Assembly: GCF_023277925.1 (NCBI RefSeq)
Contig: NZ_CP063832.1
Location: 868,001-932,000, forward strand
Length of the DNA stretch: 64,000 nucleotides
From: Pseudomonas entomophila
Lineage (GTDB): Bacteria > Pseudomonadota > Gammaproteobacteria > Pseudomonadales > Pseudomonadaceae
Direction: 5' to 3'
In this document: one piece after another, positions 28,293 to 40,281 of the stretch
Layout of the letters: the number at the start of each line of letters is the position of its first letter
Numbering within the stretch: position 1 is the first letter of the stretch
Notes under the pieces: generated by a model
Seen by the model: the letters and a program-made list of their open reading frames with translations, nothing else
Told to the model about the DNA's origin: nothing
Databases searched by the model: none
Position numbers and translations under genes: made by a program

Positions 28293-29570
28293 TCAAGCGC
28301 GGCTGGCCTCCAGTGCCTGCGCGAGGTCGGCGATGATGTCGTCGCTGTGCTCGATGCCGATCGACAGCCGCACCATGTCCCGTGGTGCGCCGGCCTTTTC
28401 CAGCTCTTCGTCGTTGAGCTGGCGGTGGGTGGTGGAGGCGGGGTGGCAGGCCAGCGACTTGGCGTCACCGATGTTTACCAGGCGCACCACCAGCTGCAGC
28501 GCATCGATGAAGCGCGCCCCGGCCGCCTGGCCGCCCTTGATGCCGAACGACAGGATCGACGCCGGCTTGCCGCCGGTGTAACGCCGGGCCAGCTCATGCT
28601 CGGGGTGGTCGGGCAGGCCGGCGTACTTCACCCAGGCCACCTGGTCGTGTTGCTGCAAGTAGCGGGCGACCTTGAGCGCGTTCTCGGTGTGGCGCTCCAT
28701 GCGCAGGGCCAGCGTCTCCAGGCCTTGCAGGATCAGGAAGGCATTGAACGGCGACAGCGCGGCACCGGTGTTGCGCAGCGGCACCACGCGGCAGCGGCCG
28801 ATGAAGGCGGCGGGGCCGAAGGCTTCGGTGTAGGTGACGCCGTGGTAGGAGGGGTCGGGGGTGTTGAGCAGGGCGAAACGTGCCTTGTTGTCGGCCCAGG
28901 GGAACTTGCCCGAGTCGATGACGATGCCGCCGATGCTGGTGCCATGGCCGCCGATGTACTTGGTCAGCGAGTGCACGACGATATCGGCGCCGTGCTCGAA
29001 CGGGCGGCAGAGGATCGGCGTGGCCACGGTGTTGTCGACGATCAGCGGCACGCCATGGCGGTGGGCGGCTTCGGCCAGGGCCGCGATGTCGACGATATTG
29101 CCGGCGGGGTTGCCGATGGACTCGCAGAACACTGCCTTGGTGCGTTCGTCGATCAGCGCTTCGAGGGCGGCGATGTCGTCGTGGGCGGCGAAGCGGGTGG
29201 TGATGCCCATGCGCGGCAGGGTGTGGGCCAGCAGGTTGTAGGTGCCGCCATACAGCTTGGCCACCGAGACGATGTTGTCGCCGGCTTCGGCGACGGTCTG
29301 CAGGGCGTAGGTGATGGCGGCCATGCCGGAGGCCACGGCCAGCGCGCCGACCCCGCCTTCGAGGGCGGCCATGCGCTGTTCGAGCACGTCGTTGGTGGGG
29401 TTCATGATGCGCGAGTAGATGTTGCCGGCCACCTTCAGGTCGAACAGGTCGGCGCCGTGCTGGGTGTCGTCGAAGGCGAACGAGGTGGTCTGGTAGATGG
29501 GGACGGCCACGGCTTTGGTGGTCGGGTCGGGGCTGAAGCCCGCGTGGATGGCGAGTGTTTCCAGCTTCAT
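28293..29570 (-). CDS. metY: O-acetylhomoserine aminocarboxypropyltransferase (sulfhydrylase)
   Basis: A 425-residue PLP enzyme of the Cys/Met metabolism family. MKLETLAIHAGFSPDPTTKA is the standard MetY start, PIYQTTSFAFDD and YSRIMNPTNDVLEQRMAALE follow, and the PLP lysine sits in VVHSLTKYIGGHG. It makes homocysteine (or methionine) from O-acetylhomoserine and sulfide (or methanethiol) in the cytoplasm. The ATG at 29570 is selected because the 27 residues upstream in the frame are not family-like. It is divergent from hcp. Confidence 0.95.
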   Translation of the reverse strand: MKLETLAIHAGFSPDPTTKAVAVPIYQTTSFAFDDTQHGADLFDLKVAGNIYSRIMNPTNDVLEQRMAALEGGVGALAVASGMAAITYALQTVAEAGDNIVSVAKLYGGTYNLLAHTLPRMGITTRFAAHDDIAALEALIDERTKAVFCESIGNPAGNIVDIAALAEAAHRHGVPLIVDNTVATPILCRPFEHGADIVVHSLTKYIGGHGTSIGGIVIDSGKFPWADNKARFALLNTPDPSYHGVTYTEAFGPAAFIGRCRVVPLRNTGAALSPFNAFLILQGLETLALRMERHTENALKVARYLQQHDQVAWVKYAGLPDHPEHELARRYTGGKPASILSFGIKGGQAAGARFIDALQLVVRLVNIGDAKSLACHPASTTHRQLNDEELEKAGAPRDMVRLSIGIEHSDDIIADLAQALEASRA

Positions 29571-29701
29571 GCGGTCATTCCTTGAGCGTGGGGTGGAAGC
29601 GGCTGAGCATGGGGCGGGAGGTGTAAGGCGGTCAAGCGCGTGGGGTGGCACACCAGGGCGCGGCTGTCTGTCGTACTTAGTAACTTTTCATTGGCGTAAT
29701 T

Positions 29702-29715
29702 TCGGACGCGTCCGA
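29702..29715. promoter_or_regulatory. 14-bp perfect palindrome in the hcp upstream region
   Basis: TCGGACGCGTCCGA lies 58 bp before the hcp start, within an otherwise AT-rich 100-bp stretch that must hold the hcp promoter and, on the other strand, possibly part of the metY promoter. It could be an operator; no matching regulator is known. Confidence 0.4.
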
Positions 29716-29772
29716 CATACAACAAGGTTTTACGTTTTTTACAGTGCGAACTTTTTACAGGGAGTTCGCAGC

Positions 29773-30255
29773 ATGGCGTATCACGGCTACATGACGATCA
29801 CGGGCGCGCTTCAGGGCCTGATTTCGGCGGGGTGTTCCACCCAGGATTCCATCGGCAACAAATGCCAGGCGGGCCATCGGGACCAGATCATGGTCCTGGC
29901 CTTCGATCACAGCCTTTCCAACCTCGACAACGTCAGCCGGGCGCTGCACCGGCCGGTCTACCTCACCAAGTTCGTCGACAAGTCCACCCCGTTGCTGGCG
30001 CAGGCGCTCGATTCGCGGGAGCGGGTGGAGTGTGATCTCACCTTTTTCCGCACCAGTGCTGCGGGCCTGCAGGAAAGGTACTACTCGGTAAGGCTCGGCG
30101 GCGGGCTGATCGTCCAACAGAACGTGGCCATGCCCCATGCCGTCCTGCTCAATGAGCAGGAACCGCAGGAGCACCTGGCGATCCGTTATCGGGAGATTTC
30201 CTGGGTGCACCATGCGGCGGGGACCACCGGCTATGCGACCTGGGGTGAGGAATGA
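29773..30255 (+). CDS. hcp: Type VI secretion tube protein Hcp
   Basis: A 160-residue Hcp. MAYHGYMTITGALQGLISAG, then QAGHRDQIMVLAFDHSLSN and HRPVYLTKFVDKSTPLLAQAL are typical of the Hcp group linked to downstream effectors. Hcp hexamers stack into the T6SS tube and can carry small effectors in the lumen. CAGGGAG precedes the ATG. No other T6SS structural gene is in the window, so it is an orphan hcp relying on an apparatus elsewhere. Its stop overlaps the effector start (ATGA). Confidence 0.93.
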   Translation: MAYHGYMTITGALQGLISAGCSTQDSIGNKCQAGHRDQIMVLAFDHSLSNLDNVSRALHRPVYLTKFVDKSTPLLAQALDSRERVECDLTFFRTSAAGLQERYYSVRLGGGLIVQQNVAMPHAVLLNEQEPQEHLAIRYREISWVHHAAGTTGYATWGEE

Positions 30256-30968
30256 CGGCGCGCAGCGAGCACGAGGTCCCGTGGGATGACGACTTCTGGG
30301 AAGTGAGCCATGCGGCGGCCCGGCTGACCCAATATGCCTGCGAGGTGGCCGCGCGGTGTTTGGATGAGGGGATGCTGCGGCTGCAGTTCACGCAGGAGAT
30401 GGCGTATGTCGGGAAGGGCATTGTGGAGGAGGTTCGGACGGGGAAAATATCTTCAGCTGAAGGGCTGAAAAAAATAAGGGATGAGCATGTACTCTTGGTT
30501 GATCAACTATCGACGTATTTACGGATAGTTGCTGTGTTTGCATCGGGTGTTTTAGTCGCCGGGACAGGTGTCGCTGTCTGCAAAATGTCATTGGGATTGG
30601 CATGTGGAGGATTCGGTGTGCCTATGATGCTTCATGGCATTAATGCAATGTTTGAAAGCGGGCTAAATATTTATCTGGGGCGTTCTAATGTTGAAGGTCC
30701 TGTGAGGAAAGCTTATCAAGAAGTGGCGGTTCGGATGGGGGGGGAGGCTTCTCACGGAAATATAGCTTATGGAGTTGTTGATCTAGGACTTTCAGCGTAT
30801 GGGCTTGGAAGAAAGGTAATTGCTCCGGGTGCTAGGCGCCTTTGGCATTACATTGATTCGGATAAAGTAAGAGCATACAGGACGATGGGGGTTGGGAGCA
30901 AAGCTTTTGAGCTTGGAATTGATGTGATGACTGGGCAGCAAATCTGGGTGGAGATTGAAAAACAATAA
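30252..30968 (+). CDS. DUF4225 family putative T6SS effector
   Basis: A 238-residue protein coupled to hcp. A polar N-terminal helical half is followed by hydrophobic helices (LRIVAVFASGVLVAGTGVAV, then MSLGLACGGFGVPMMLHGIN) and the DUF4225 pattern GPVRKAYQEVAVRMGG, GNIAYGVVDLGLSAYGLGRK, RAYRTMGVGSKAFELGIDV. DUF4225 proteins are often found behind hcp genes. The hydrophobic hairpin suggests a membrane-acting toxin. The GC content falls sharply after about 30,420, marking a transferred toxin module joined to a conserved N-terminus. Confidence 0.75.
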   Translation: MTARSEHEVPWDDDFWEVSHAAARLTQYACEVAARCLDEGMLRLQFTQEMAYVGKGIVEEVRTGKISSAEGLKKIRDEHVLLVDQLSTYLRIVAVFASGVLVAGTGVAVCKMSLGLACGGFGVPMMLHGINAMFESGLNIYLGRSNVEGPVRKAYQEVAVRMGGEASHGNIAYGVVDLGLSAYGLGRKVIAPGARRLWHYIDSDKVRAYRTMGVGSKAFELGIDVMTGQQIWVEIEKQ

Positions 30969-31039
30969 ATTTTTTGTTTTGCCCATCAGCGTGAATGTTC
31001 GGGAATTGTGTTTTTGACTTTTAGAGAAGGCGGGTGTGT

Positions 31040-31360
31040 ATGCTGGCAATTTACATGATTTTTTCAGTCGTCGGTCTTGCTGGTTCCCGCCTTATTCGTT
31101 GCTTGGTCACGGTAAGGGGAGAAGAGCATCTGAGGCATGGGTTGGTCATTTTTTACAATTTTATTTTTGCTTTTATGCACATGGCAGTGATAGCGCAGGA
31201 TAAATATTTTTATGTTTATAGGCGGCCGGATCTGGTGGAAATTCATCCTTGGTTGGTTTGGTTTGCCTGGTTGTTTATGGTTTTGCACTTCTGGGCTAAA
31301 TATCGTGATAATGATGTCAATTGCTTTCGCTGGAAAAAAGATATGGATCGGCTTAGGTGA
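31040..31360 (+). CDS. Putative immunity membrane protein, copy 1
   Basis: A 106-residue, AT-rich membrane protein starting MLAIYMIFSVVGLAGSRLIR with about three transmembrane helices. AAGG lies 9 bp before the ATG, which is preferred to the GTG six bases earlier. It shares the pattern FYN..FA and HPW(L/I)VW with the next gene. An inner-membrane location fits protection against a membrane-acting DUF4225 toxin encoded just upstream. Confidence 0.65.
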   Translation: MLAIYMIFSVVGLAGSRLIRCLVTVRGEEHLRHGLVIFYNFIFAFMHMAVIAQDKYFYVYRRPDLVEIHPWLVWFAWLFMVLHFWAKYRDNDVNCFRWKKDMDRLR

Positions 31361-31373
31361 TAGTGAGGCGAAA

Positions 31374-31712
31374 ATGAGTGTTGTGGTATTTGTTCTTATC
31401 GTGATGTGGAGTTTTATTTCTTCACCTCTTTTGGTTTTTGTGCTTTCGGGAGCTGATCTGACCGAGGGCAAAGAAGTTATCGGCATTTTTTACAATAGCT
31501 CGTTCGCGGCTTTTTACTACTTCAATGTATTCCCTGGGGAGCATGGTGGCTTCGGCCCACCTCCTGACGTCATCTTGGATCATCCCTGGATCGTATGGCT
31601 CTCCATCCCGATGATCCTTTTCCACCTCTGGATGTTCCCTGGTCTGCGCCCCTCTCCTCTTCGTCTACGCCGAAAATGGAACTCCACGTTCAAACGCCAC
31701 GGTGAACCATAG
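31374..31712 (+). CDS. Putative immunity membrane protein, copy 2
   Basis: A 112-residue protein starting MSVVVFVLIVMWSFISSPLL with about three membrane helices. It parallels copy 1 (IFYNSSFAAF against IFYNFIFAFM; DHPWIVWLSIPMILFHLW against IHPWLVWFAWLFMVLHFW), so the two are diverged tandem duplicates. The ATG at 31374 is 14 bp after copy 1. Its C-terminus (RPSPLRLRRKWNSTFKRHGE) is a basic cytoplasmic tail absent from copy 1. Confidence 0.62.
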   Translation: MSVVVFVLIVMWSFISSPLLVFVLSGADLTEGKEVIGIFYNSSFAAFYYFNVFPGEHGGFGPPPDVILDHPWIVWLSIPMILFHLWMFPGLRPSPLRLRRKWNSTFKRHGEP

Positions 31713-31722
31713 CCTCGCCACC

Positions 31723-32670
31723 TCACCGCCCCTGCACCCGCACGGTCTCCTCCTCCAGATACGCCAGCAACGCCGCCACCTCCGTCTTCCCCAACCGCAG
31801 GTTGGGCATCGCCAGCTGGTTGTACTGCCCGTACAGCAGCATCGCCAGCGGATCGCGCTCGGCCAGCATCTGGTCTGGCGCTATCAGCCAGCGTTTCAAC
31901 CACGCCTGCTCCCGCTGCCGGGTGACACCGAGCAGATCGGGCCCGATGCCGCGGGAGGCGCCGGGTACGGCCTCTCCGACGGTGTGGCAGGACGAACAGC
32001 GGGTGCGGAACAACTGCTCGCCCGCACTGGGTGGGCGGACTTCGGGGGCCTGGGTGTAGTCGCGGTGCTGGGTGCTGGCGGCCTTCCAGTTGTGCAGGCT
32101 GTTGGCCAGGCGGTCGGCGAGGATGTATGGGCTCTCGAACGGCGACGCCTTCATCCAGCGACCGGTGGCCTGGTTACCAATGATCAGGCTGAGGTTGTGG
32201 TCCCTGCTGCGGCCGTTCTCCAACCCTTCGATATACAGGCCGAGGCTACGACGCAGTTGCTCGATGTCGGCGGCTTCGCCGGTGAGCAGGGTCCAGCCGG
32301 GGCCGATGGCGAATTTCTCGGCGTAGCGTTTCAGGGTGGTTGGGGTGTCGTTGTAGGGGTCGATGCTGATCGAGTAGAAGAAGATGTCCTGGCCGACGCG
32401 CTCGCCCAGCAGCTTTTGCACCTGGCGCAGGCGGGCGGTTTCCACCGGGCAGGCGTCGCCGCAGCCGGTGAAGATGAAATTGATGGCGACCACCTTGCCC
32501 TGGATCAGGTCGTCGTAGAAATGCACTTGTTGGCCGTCCTGGGTGAGCAGGGGGATGTTAGGGAAGTAGTCGGCGCCCCAGGGGCTGGGGTCGGCGTTGG
32601 TGGCGGGAAGGGCGCCGGGGAGGGTGAGGAGGATCAGCAGGGGGAGCAGCAGGCGCCAGTGGCGGGGCAT
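31723..32670 (-). CDS. SCO1/SenC-cytochrome c fusion protein
   Basis: A 315-residue exported protein. The signal peptide MPRHWRLLLPLLILLTLPGA is followed by a SCO1/SenC thioredoxin-like domain with the copper motif TGCGDACPVE and the distal His in SRDHNLSLIIG. A C-terminal cytochrome c domain has CSSCH and a candidate Met ligand in MPNLRLGKTEV. Such fusions handle copper and electrons in the periplasm. AAAGGA precedes the ATG. It lies downstream of the multicopper oxidase on the same strand and may deliver copper to it. Confidence 0.88.
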   Translation of the reverse strand: MPRHWRLLLPLLILLTLPGALPATNADPSPWGADYFPNIPLLTQDGQQVHFYDDLIQGKVVAINFIFTGCGDACPVETARLRQVQKLLGERVGQDIFFYSISIDPYNDTPTTLKRYAEKFAIGPGWTLLTGEAADIEQLRRSLGLYIEGLENGRSRDHNLSLIIGNQATGRWMKASPFESPYILADRLANSLHNWKAASTQHRDYTQAPEVRPPSAGEQLFRTRCSSCHTVGEAVPGASRGIGPDLLGVTRQREQAWLKRWLIAPDQMLAERDPLAMLLYGQYNQLAMPNLRLGKTEVAALLAYLEEETVRVQGR

Positions 32671-32712
32671 GGTGGTCGTCCTTTGTCGCGTGCATTGGGC
32701 CTGCTGCGCAGG

Positions 32713-32742
32713 CCATCGCCGGCAAGGCCGGCTCCTACAAGG
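32713..32742. repeat. REP element (GCCGGCAAGGCCGGC type)
   Basis: CATCGCCGGCAAGGCCGGCT followed by CCTACAAGG, between the SCO-cytochrome and multicopper oxidase genes. Same core as the element at 8236. Confidence 0.8.
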
Positions 32743-32761
32743 AGCAGGCCTTGCCAGGGCG

Positions 32762-36157
<3,396 letters not shown>

Positions 36158-36607
36158 AGCTGTGTGCCCCATGTTGTGCAGCCTGGCATCTGCTACCACC
36201 GGCGAAGGTGGCGATGTGCCTTGTTTCAAATGGGCTGAGCAACGGTTATGCCAAGGTGAAAACGGCTGGAAGGCACATGTTTCAAGATGTTGCGGTGGTG
36301 CGAAATAGAACCGATCCGGTCTGCCCCGCAAACCTGGGGCTGGACACCCACTCCTGGGTGGGGAATGCTGCCCACGACCACCCTGCAGGGAGCACCCAAG
36401 GCCCCGTTGACCTCATCGCACGCGGGGCCATCGTCGCCGGTTTCGTCCAGGGCCTGCTGACCTTGTCGGGGTGGCGATGCTGGTGGTAGCGGTGCCGGGC
36501 TTGCTGGCGCGGGGGTGAGTGGCCAACCCTTGCTCCGCACTCTGCTTCTTGGCACCCTTTGCCGGCCTTTGCTGGTCATCGACACCGTAGAACAAGGAAA
36601 CACCAAG
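36158..36607. other. 450-bp divergent intergenic region
   Basis: Upstream region of the multicopper oxidase (minus) and of the membrane-protein gene (plus). The small open frames here show no ribosome site, signal peptide or domain. GC-rich inverted segments are visible around 36345-36365 but no clear operator. Nothing else is supported. Confidence 0.4.
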
Positions 36608-37339
36608 GTGAGCTGGGAAAAAGTCGGTAAATCTCTCGTGGGCCTGCTAGTGGTCGCCATCATCGCAGCCGTGCTTTATGCGGTGCTGCGCAATGCCGAC
36701 CGCCTCGAGGCGCGCCTCACCTATGCCTACCTCACCTACCCGGGCCAGTTCAGCGAACGCATCAGCCAGACCAACGAATTGCTCAAGTACGAGCGCTTGC
36801 ATGCGCGCGTCAGTGAGGTCAGCGACGGGGCGCTGAGCCATCCGCAGATCGAACGTCTGGTCGAGCTGGCACAGGCGCCGTACCTGCAGCTGTTCGCCAA
36901 ACCGTTCGAGGCTGGCCTGGTGGACCACCGTACCGGGTTGCTCATCGAGCTGGTCAACCACCGCAAGGCACCGGTCAAGGCCGTGAAGATCCGTCTGCCG
37001 GCCAAGGGGTTGGTGCAGGTTCGTGACGATGCTGGCAACGACAGACTGATCCCGGCGCCGACCGGCATCGTCGAAATCCCTGCCATCGATGCGGCAGGCC
37101 AGAGCAAGGTATGGGTGTATTTCGACTCGGACTACTCGTTGGTTCGCCACGGCGGGGTCAACATTCGTTACGCCGGTGGCACGGCCGATATCCAGGTGTA
37201 CCGTGAGGTGATCGGTTTCCCGGCGCTGGTGGCGCGCTACAGCCGGGAACTGATGGTGCTGTTGGTGGTACTGGTGGCCTGCGTGCTGGGGCTCGGTTAT
37301 TACAGCCTTGGACCGCGCCGCGCCAGAGCTTCCCTGTAA
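36608..37339 (+). CDS. Hypothetical membrane protein with extracytoplasmic domain
   Basis: A 243-residue protein read from GTG at 36608 with AAGGA 10 bp upstream. One helix lies near the N-terminus (SLVGLLVVAIIAAVLYAVL) and one at the C-terminus (LMVLLVVLVACVLGLGYYSL). Between them is a soluble domain with beta-rich stretches (TGLLIELVNHRKAPVKAVKI). No family was recognised. An upstream in-frame ATG at 36515 would add an unlikely Leu/Arg-rich extension. Confidence 0.72.
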   Translation: MSWEKVGKSLVGLLVVAIIAAVLYAVLRNADRLEARLTYAYLTYPGQFSERISQTNELLKYERLHARVSEVSDGALSHPQIERLVELAQAPYLQLFAKPFEAGLVDHRTGLLIELVNHRKAPVKAVKIRLPAKGLVQVRDDAGNDRLIPAPTGIVEIPAIDAAGQSKVWVYFDSDYSLVRHGGVNIRYAGGTADIQVYREVIGFPALVARYSRELMVLLVVLVACVLGLGYYSLGPRRARASL

Positions 37340-37340
37340 A

Positions 37341-37362
37341 CCTGTAGGAGCCGGCCCCTACA
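37341..37362. terminator. REP-derived hairpin between convergent genes
   Basis: CTGTAGG, AGCCGGC, CCCTACAG: a short hairpin carrying REP-like bases, placed between the convergent membrane-protein and GNAT genes. It probably terminates or insulates transcription. Confidence 0.45.
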
Positions 37363-37369
37363 GTGGCAG

Positions 37370-37939
37370 TTACCGGCCGCGTCGGCGGGAAACCCGTGCC
37401 TCGATATTCTTGCGGCCGATCAGCAACGGCGGCTTCTCCACCACGGGCTCATCAGCCAGCCACTTGTACATCACCAGGCAATCCACCAACCCATGCTCGG
37501 CATGGCGATAGGCCTTGGGCAGTCGCCCGACGGTCTCGAAGCCCAACGCATGCCACAGCGCCACGGCCACTTCGTTGGTGGCCACCACTGAATTGAACTG
37601 CAGGGCCAGGAAGCCTTCCTGGCGCGCCAGCTTCTGCGAGTGTTCGCACATCAGCCTGGCCACGCCACGGCCACGGGCCTGCTCGCAGACCATGTAGCCG
37701 CAGTTGCCCACGTGCGCGCCGGGGCCGGCGGCATTGGCCTTGAGAAAGTAGGAGCCGAGCAGTTCGCCGTCTTCCTCGGCGACCAGGGTGCGCAAGGGCA
37801 GTTCCAGCCACAGCTGACGGGCCCGGTCAATGTCGAGTCCGGGGTCAAAGGCGTAGGTCTGGCGTGCCTGGACGATGGCCTGGAAGGTGGGCCAGAAGCG
37901 CTCGAAGTCTTCCGGGGTCATGGGGCGAATGTGGATCAT
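37370..37939 (-). CDS. GNAT family N-acetyltransferase
   Basis: A 189-residue acetyltransferase starting MIHIRPMTPEDFERFWPTFQ. The acetyl-CoA loop is seen in CEQARGRGVARLMCEHSQKL, followed by FLALQFNSVVATNEVAVALW and LGFETVGRLPKAYRH, typical of GNAT proteins. Substrate unknown. The ATG at 37939 has AGGT upstream; the longer frame from 37996 adds non-family residues. It precedes the CMD gene on the same strand by 78 bp in gene order. Confidence 0.9.
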   Translation of the reverse strand: MIHIRPMTPEDFERFWPTFQAIVQARQTYAFDPGLDIDRARQLWLELPLRTLVAEEDGELLGSYFLKANAAGPGAHVGNCGYMVCEQARGRGVARLMCEHSQKLARQEGFLALQFNSVVATNEVAVALWHALGFETVGRLPKAYRHAEHGLVDCLVMYKWLADEPVVEKPPLLIGRKNIEARVSRRRGR

Positions 37940-38017
37940 GGTGATACCTGCACGGGCTGGGCCGCCCAGTCTGGGTATCGCGGCGCCGTCGCGCAAGGGC
38001 GGCGACGCCGCGCGGGG

Positions 38018-38362
38018 TCAGGCGCCGGCCTTGCCGACGGCATCCAGCGCCCGTGCCGAGTAGACCAGCGCCGCGCCGGCGTTCATCGCCACGGCGACGC
38101 CGAGCGCTTCGGCGATTTCTTCGCGGGTGGCGCCGTGCTTGACCGCCTGCTGCGAATGCACGGCGATGCAGCCATCGCATCGGGTGGTTACAGCCACGGC
38201 CAAGGAGATCAGCTCGCGGGTCTTGGCGTCCAGGTGATTGGTCTTGGTGCCGGCGCCGCTGGCGGTCATGTAGCCGGCCACGGTGTCGGGGGAGAGTTGC
38301 TTGAGATCGCCGATGCCGGCCATCAACTGCTTACGGTAGGCGTCCCAGTCCATCATGCTCAT
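38018..38362 (-). CDS. Carboxymuconolactone decarboxylase / AhpD-like family protein
   Basis: A 114-residue protein with the redox motif TTRCDGCIAVHSQQAVKHGA (CxxCxxxH) and EEIAEALGVAVAMNAGAALV. Proteins of this group act as AhpD-like peroxidase partners or small decarboxylases in the cytoplasm. The ATG at 38362 has AAGGTG 8 bp upstream and is preferred over the GTG nine bases earlier. It follows lpxO on the same strand, separated by a hairpin. Confidence 0.9.
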   Translation of the reverse strand: MSMMDWDAYRKQLMAGIGDLKQLSPDTVAGYMTASGAGTKTNHLDAKTRELISLAVAVTTRCDGCIAVHSQQAVKHGATREEIAEALGVAVAMNAGAALVYSARALDAVGKAGA

Positions 38363-38421
38363 CGTCTTCACCTTGTCAGGTTGGCAACAGGAGCTATCAG
38401 GCTAGTCGAAGTTGAGGTCCT

Positions 38422-38442
38422 TGGGGCTGCGTGGCAGCCCCA
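38422..38442 (-). terminator. Hairpin after lpxO
   Basis: TGGGGCTGC, GTG, GCAGCCCCA: a perfect 9-bp stem with a 3-base loop directly after the lpxO stop. It lacks a long T-run, so termination is likely but not certain. Confidence 0.5.
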
Positions 38443-38450
38443 GGAGGCAA

Positions 38451-39350
38451 TCAGATATAGATGAACACCAGTACCAGCGCCGCGACCACCGCCCACTTCT
38501 CCAGGTAGTAGCGGGTGCGGTTGCGCTTCTTCATCGCCTTGCCGCGCTCACGGATCTTGTAGATGCGGGTGAACAGGCGGTTGATGCCGCCGGTCTTGTC
38601 ATTGGCGTCATTGGGCGCGGCGGCGGCGGCCATCACGTTGCGGCTGAACCAGCGGTTGAAGGCGCTCGCCCAACGGTACTTGAGCGGGCGCTCGACGTCG
38701 CAGAACAGGATGATGCGGTTGTGCTCGGTGGTGTTGGCGGCGTAGTGGATATAGGTTTCGTCGAACACCACGGCCTGGCCGTCACGCCACGAGTACTTCT
38801 CGCCGTCGACGTCGATGTAGCAGCCGTCATCGTTGGGTGTGTCCAGGCCCAGGTGGTAGCGGTACGAACCGGCATAGGGGTCGCGGTGGCGCACCAGCTT
38901 GGCGCCCGGTGGCAGGGTGGCGAACATCGCCGCCTTGACCGAGCCGATACCCTGCAGCAGCTCGGTGGTGCGTGGGCACAGGGTCATCGCCGATGGGTGG
39001 CTCTCGCCGTACCACTTCAGGTAGAAACGCTTCCAGCCGGTCTTGAAGAATGAGTTGAAACCGACATCGTCGTAGTTGTCGGACTTCTTGATCTCGCCCG
39101 CGTGCAACAGTTGCTGCGCCTCTTCGCGGATTTCCTGCCAGTGGTCCTGGAGCGTCTGCAGCTCGGGGAACGCCTCGACCGGCAGGTAGGGCTTGGCCGG
39201 ATGTCTGGAGAACAGGTAGAGGAAGCTGTTGACCGGCGCCAGGAAGCTGGAGTGGTCGCCCAACTGGCGGGTCAGCTTGTGACGCACCCGACCGCGTAGG
39301 TGAACATAGGCGATCGAGAGGACGAAGATCAGTACGAGTGCGATTTTCAT
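38451..39350 (-). CDS. lpxO: Lipid A hydroxylase LpxO (aspartyl/asparaginyl beta-hydroxylase family)
   Basis: A 299-residue Fe(II)/2-oxoglutarate dioxygenase of the LpxO type. An N-terminal membrane helix (MKIALVLIFVLSIAYVHLRG) and a C-terminal one (KWAVVAALVLVFIYI) flank the catalytic part. The metal and oxoglutarate ligands are in LVRHRDPYAGSYRYHLGL and YIHYAANTTEHNRIILF. LpxO 2-hydroxylates a secondary acyl chain of lipid A at the inner membrane. Length and both ends match the Pseudomonas family. Confidence 0.92.
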   Translation of the reverse strand: MKIALVLIFVLSIAYVHLRGRVRHKLTRQLGDHSSFLAPVNSFLYLFSRHPAKPYLPVEAFPELQTLQDHWQEIREEAQQLLHAGEIKKSDNYDDVGFNSFFKTGWKRFYLKWYGESHPSAMTLCPRTTELLQGIGSVKAAMFATLPPGAKLVRHRDPYAGSYRYHLGLDTPNDDGCYIDVDGEKYSWRDGQAVVFDETYIHYAANTTEHNRIILFCDVERPLKYRWASAFNRWFSRNVMAAAAAPNDANDKTGGINRLFTRIYKIRERGKAMKKRNRTRYYLEKWAVVAALVLVFIYI

Positions 39351-39632
39351 GGACGGTTACTTGTCTAAAAAATGGCCATGCGCCATGGCTTGAGCCCGCC
39401 AGCATAAACAATCGTGACCTGGGTTTGTACTTATTGTTACGACAATTCCGGGCGACTTAGGTGTAATGGCCTACAGGTTGCGTAAACGATTCAACTGGAG
39501 GTGGGCCGGTCATTTGTGCTGCGAGCCAGCACTTTGCAGGTGCCTGGCAAAGGTTCACCGGGGCTGCTGCGCGCCCCCGGCATTGGCAGAATTTGTACAC
39601 TCGAACATCCCTCCGCGCCCAAGGAGTTTCAT

Positions 39633-40178
39633 ATGGTCCAGGATGCACGCCCCAGCGGCGCCCCGTTCAAGCGGCTGTTCTTCGCCCTGTCGGTGAACGA
39701 TACCCAGCGCCGCGCCCTGGCCCAGTGGCGGCGCGAACTGAACCTGCGCAGCGGCAAACCGGTACTGGCGGATAACTTCCATGTCACCTTGCTGTTCCTT
39801 GGCGATGTGGATACTGCCCAGGTGCCGGCGATCTGCGCCGCGGTCGATCAGTTGCAGCACCCGCAGGCACCGCTGCACTTGCTGCTCGACCGCTTGCAGG
39901 TTTGGCCGCGCGCCAATGCCCTGGTGCTGGCGCCGCAGGACACGCCAATGCCCTTGCGGCAACTGGTGTATGGCTTGCACCAGGCGCTGCTGCCGCTAGG
40001 GGTGGAGGTCGCGAGCCGTGAGTACCGGCCACACCTGACCTTGTCCAGGGACTATCGTGGCCAACCACCGGAGGCCGGCACGGCACCGGAGTTCTTCCTC
40101 ACGCCCCGACAGTTCACGCTGTACGAGTCGCGCAAGGGCCGCTACTGGCCACTGGCACAGTGGCCATTGCCGAAGTAA
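39633..40178 (+). CDS. thpR: RNA 2',3'-cyclic phosphodiesterase ThpR
   Basis: A 181-residue 2H phosphoesterase. The two catalytic HxT motifs are NFHVTLLFLGDV and YRPHLTLSRDY. The N-terminus FKRLFFALSVNDTQRRAL is typical of LigT/ThpR proteins, which open 2',3'-cyclic RNA ends. The ATG at 39633 follows AAGGAG at 39621-39626; the longer frame from 39501 is not family-like. It stands alone on the plus strand between minus-strand neighbours. Confidence 0.93.
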   Translation: MVQDARPSGAPFKRLFFALSVNDTQRRALAQWRRELNLRSGKPVLADNFHVTLLFLGDVDTAQVPAICAAVDQLQHPQAPLHLLLDRLQVWPRANALVLAPQDTPMPLRQLVYGLHQALLPLGVEVASREYRPHLTLSRDYRGQPPEAGTAPEFFLTPRQFTLYESRKGRYWPLAQWPLPK

Positions 40179-40281
40179 GGTCGTGCTCGGAACTGTGGCG
40201 TGTAGTTGACCGAGAGCATGAGGTTGCGTGGCTCGCCATAGGCTGTTGCTGCCGATCACCGGCTTGAGCGGCGCGCAAGCC

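Noticed and set aside
36208-36489. 93-codon frame upstream of the multicopper oxidase
   Set aside because: It has no good start signal or similarity and lies in a divergent promoter region.
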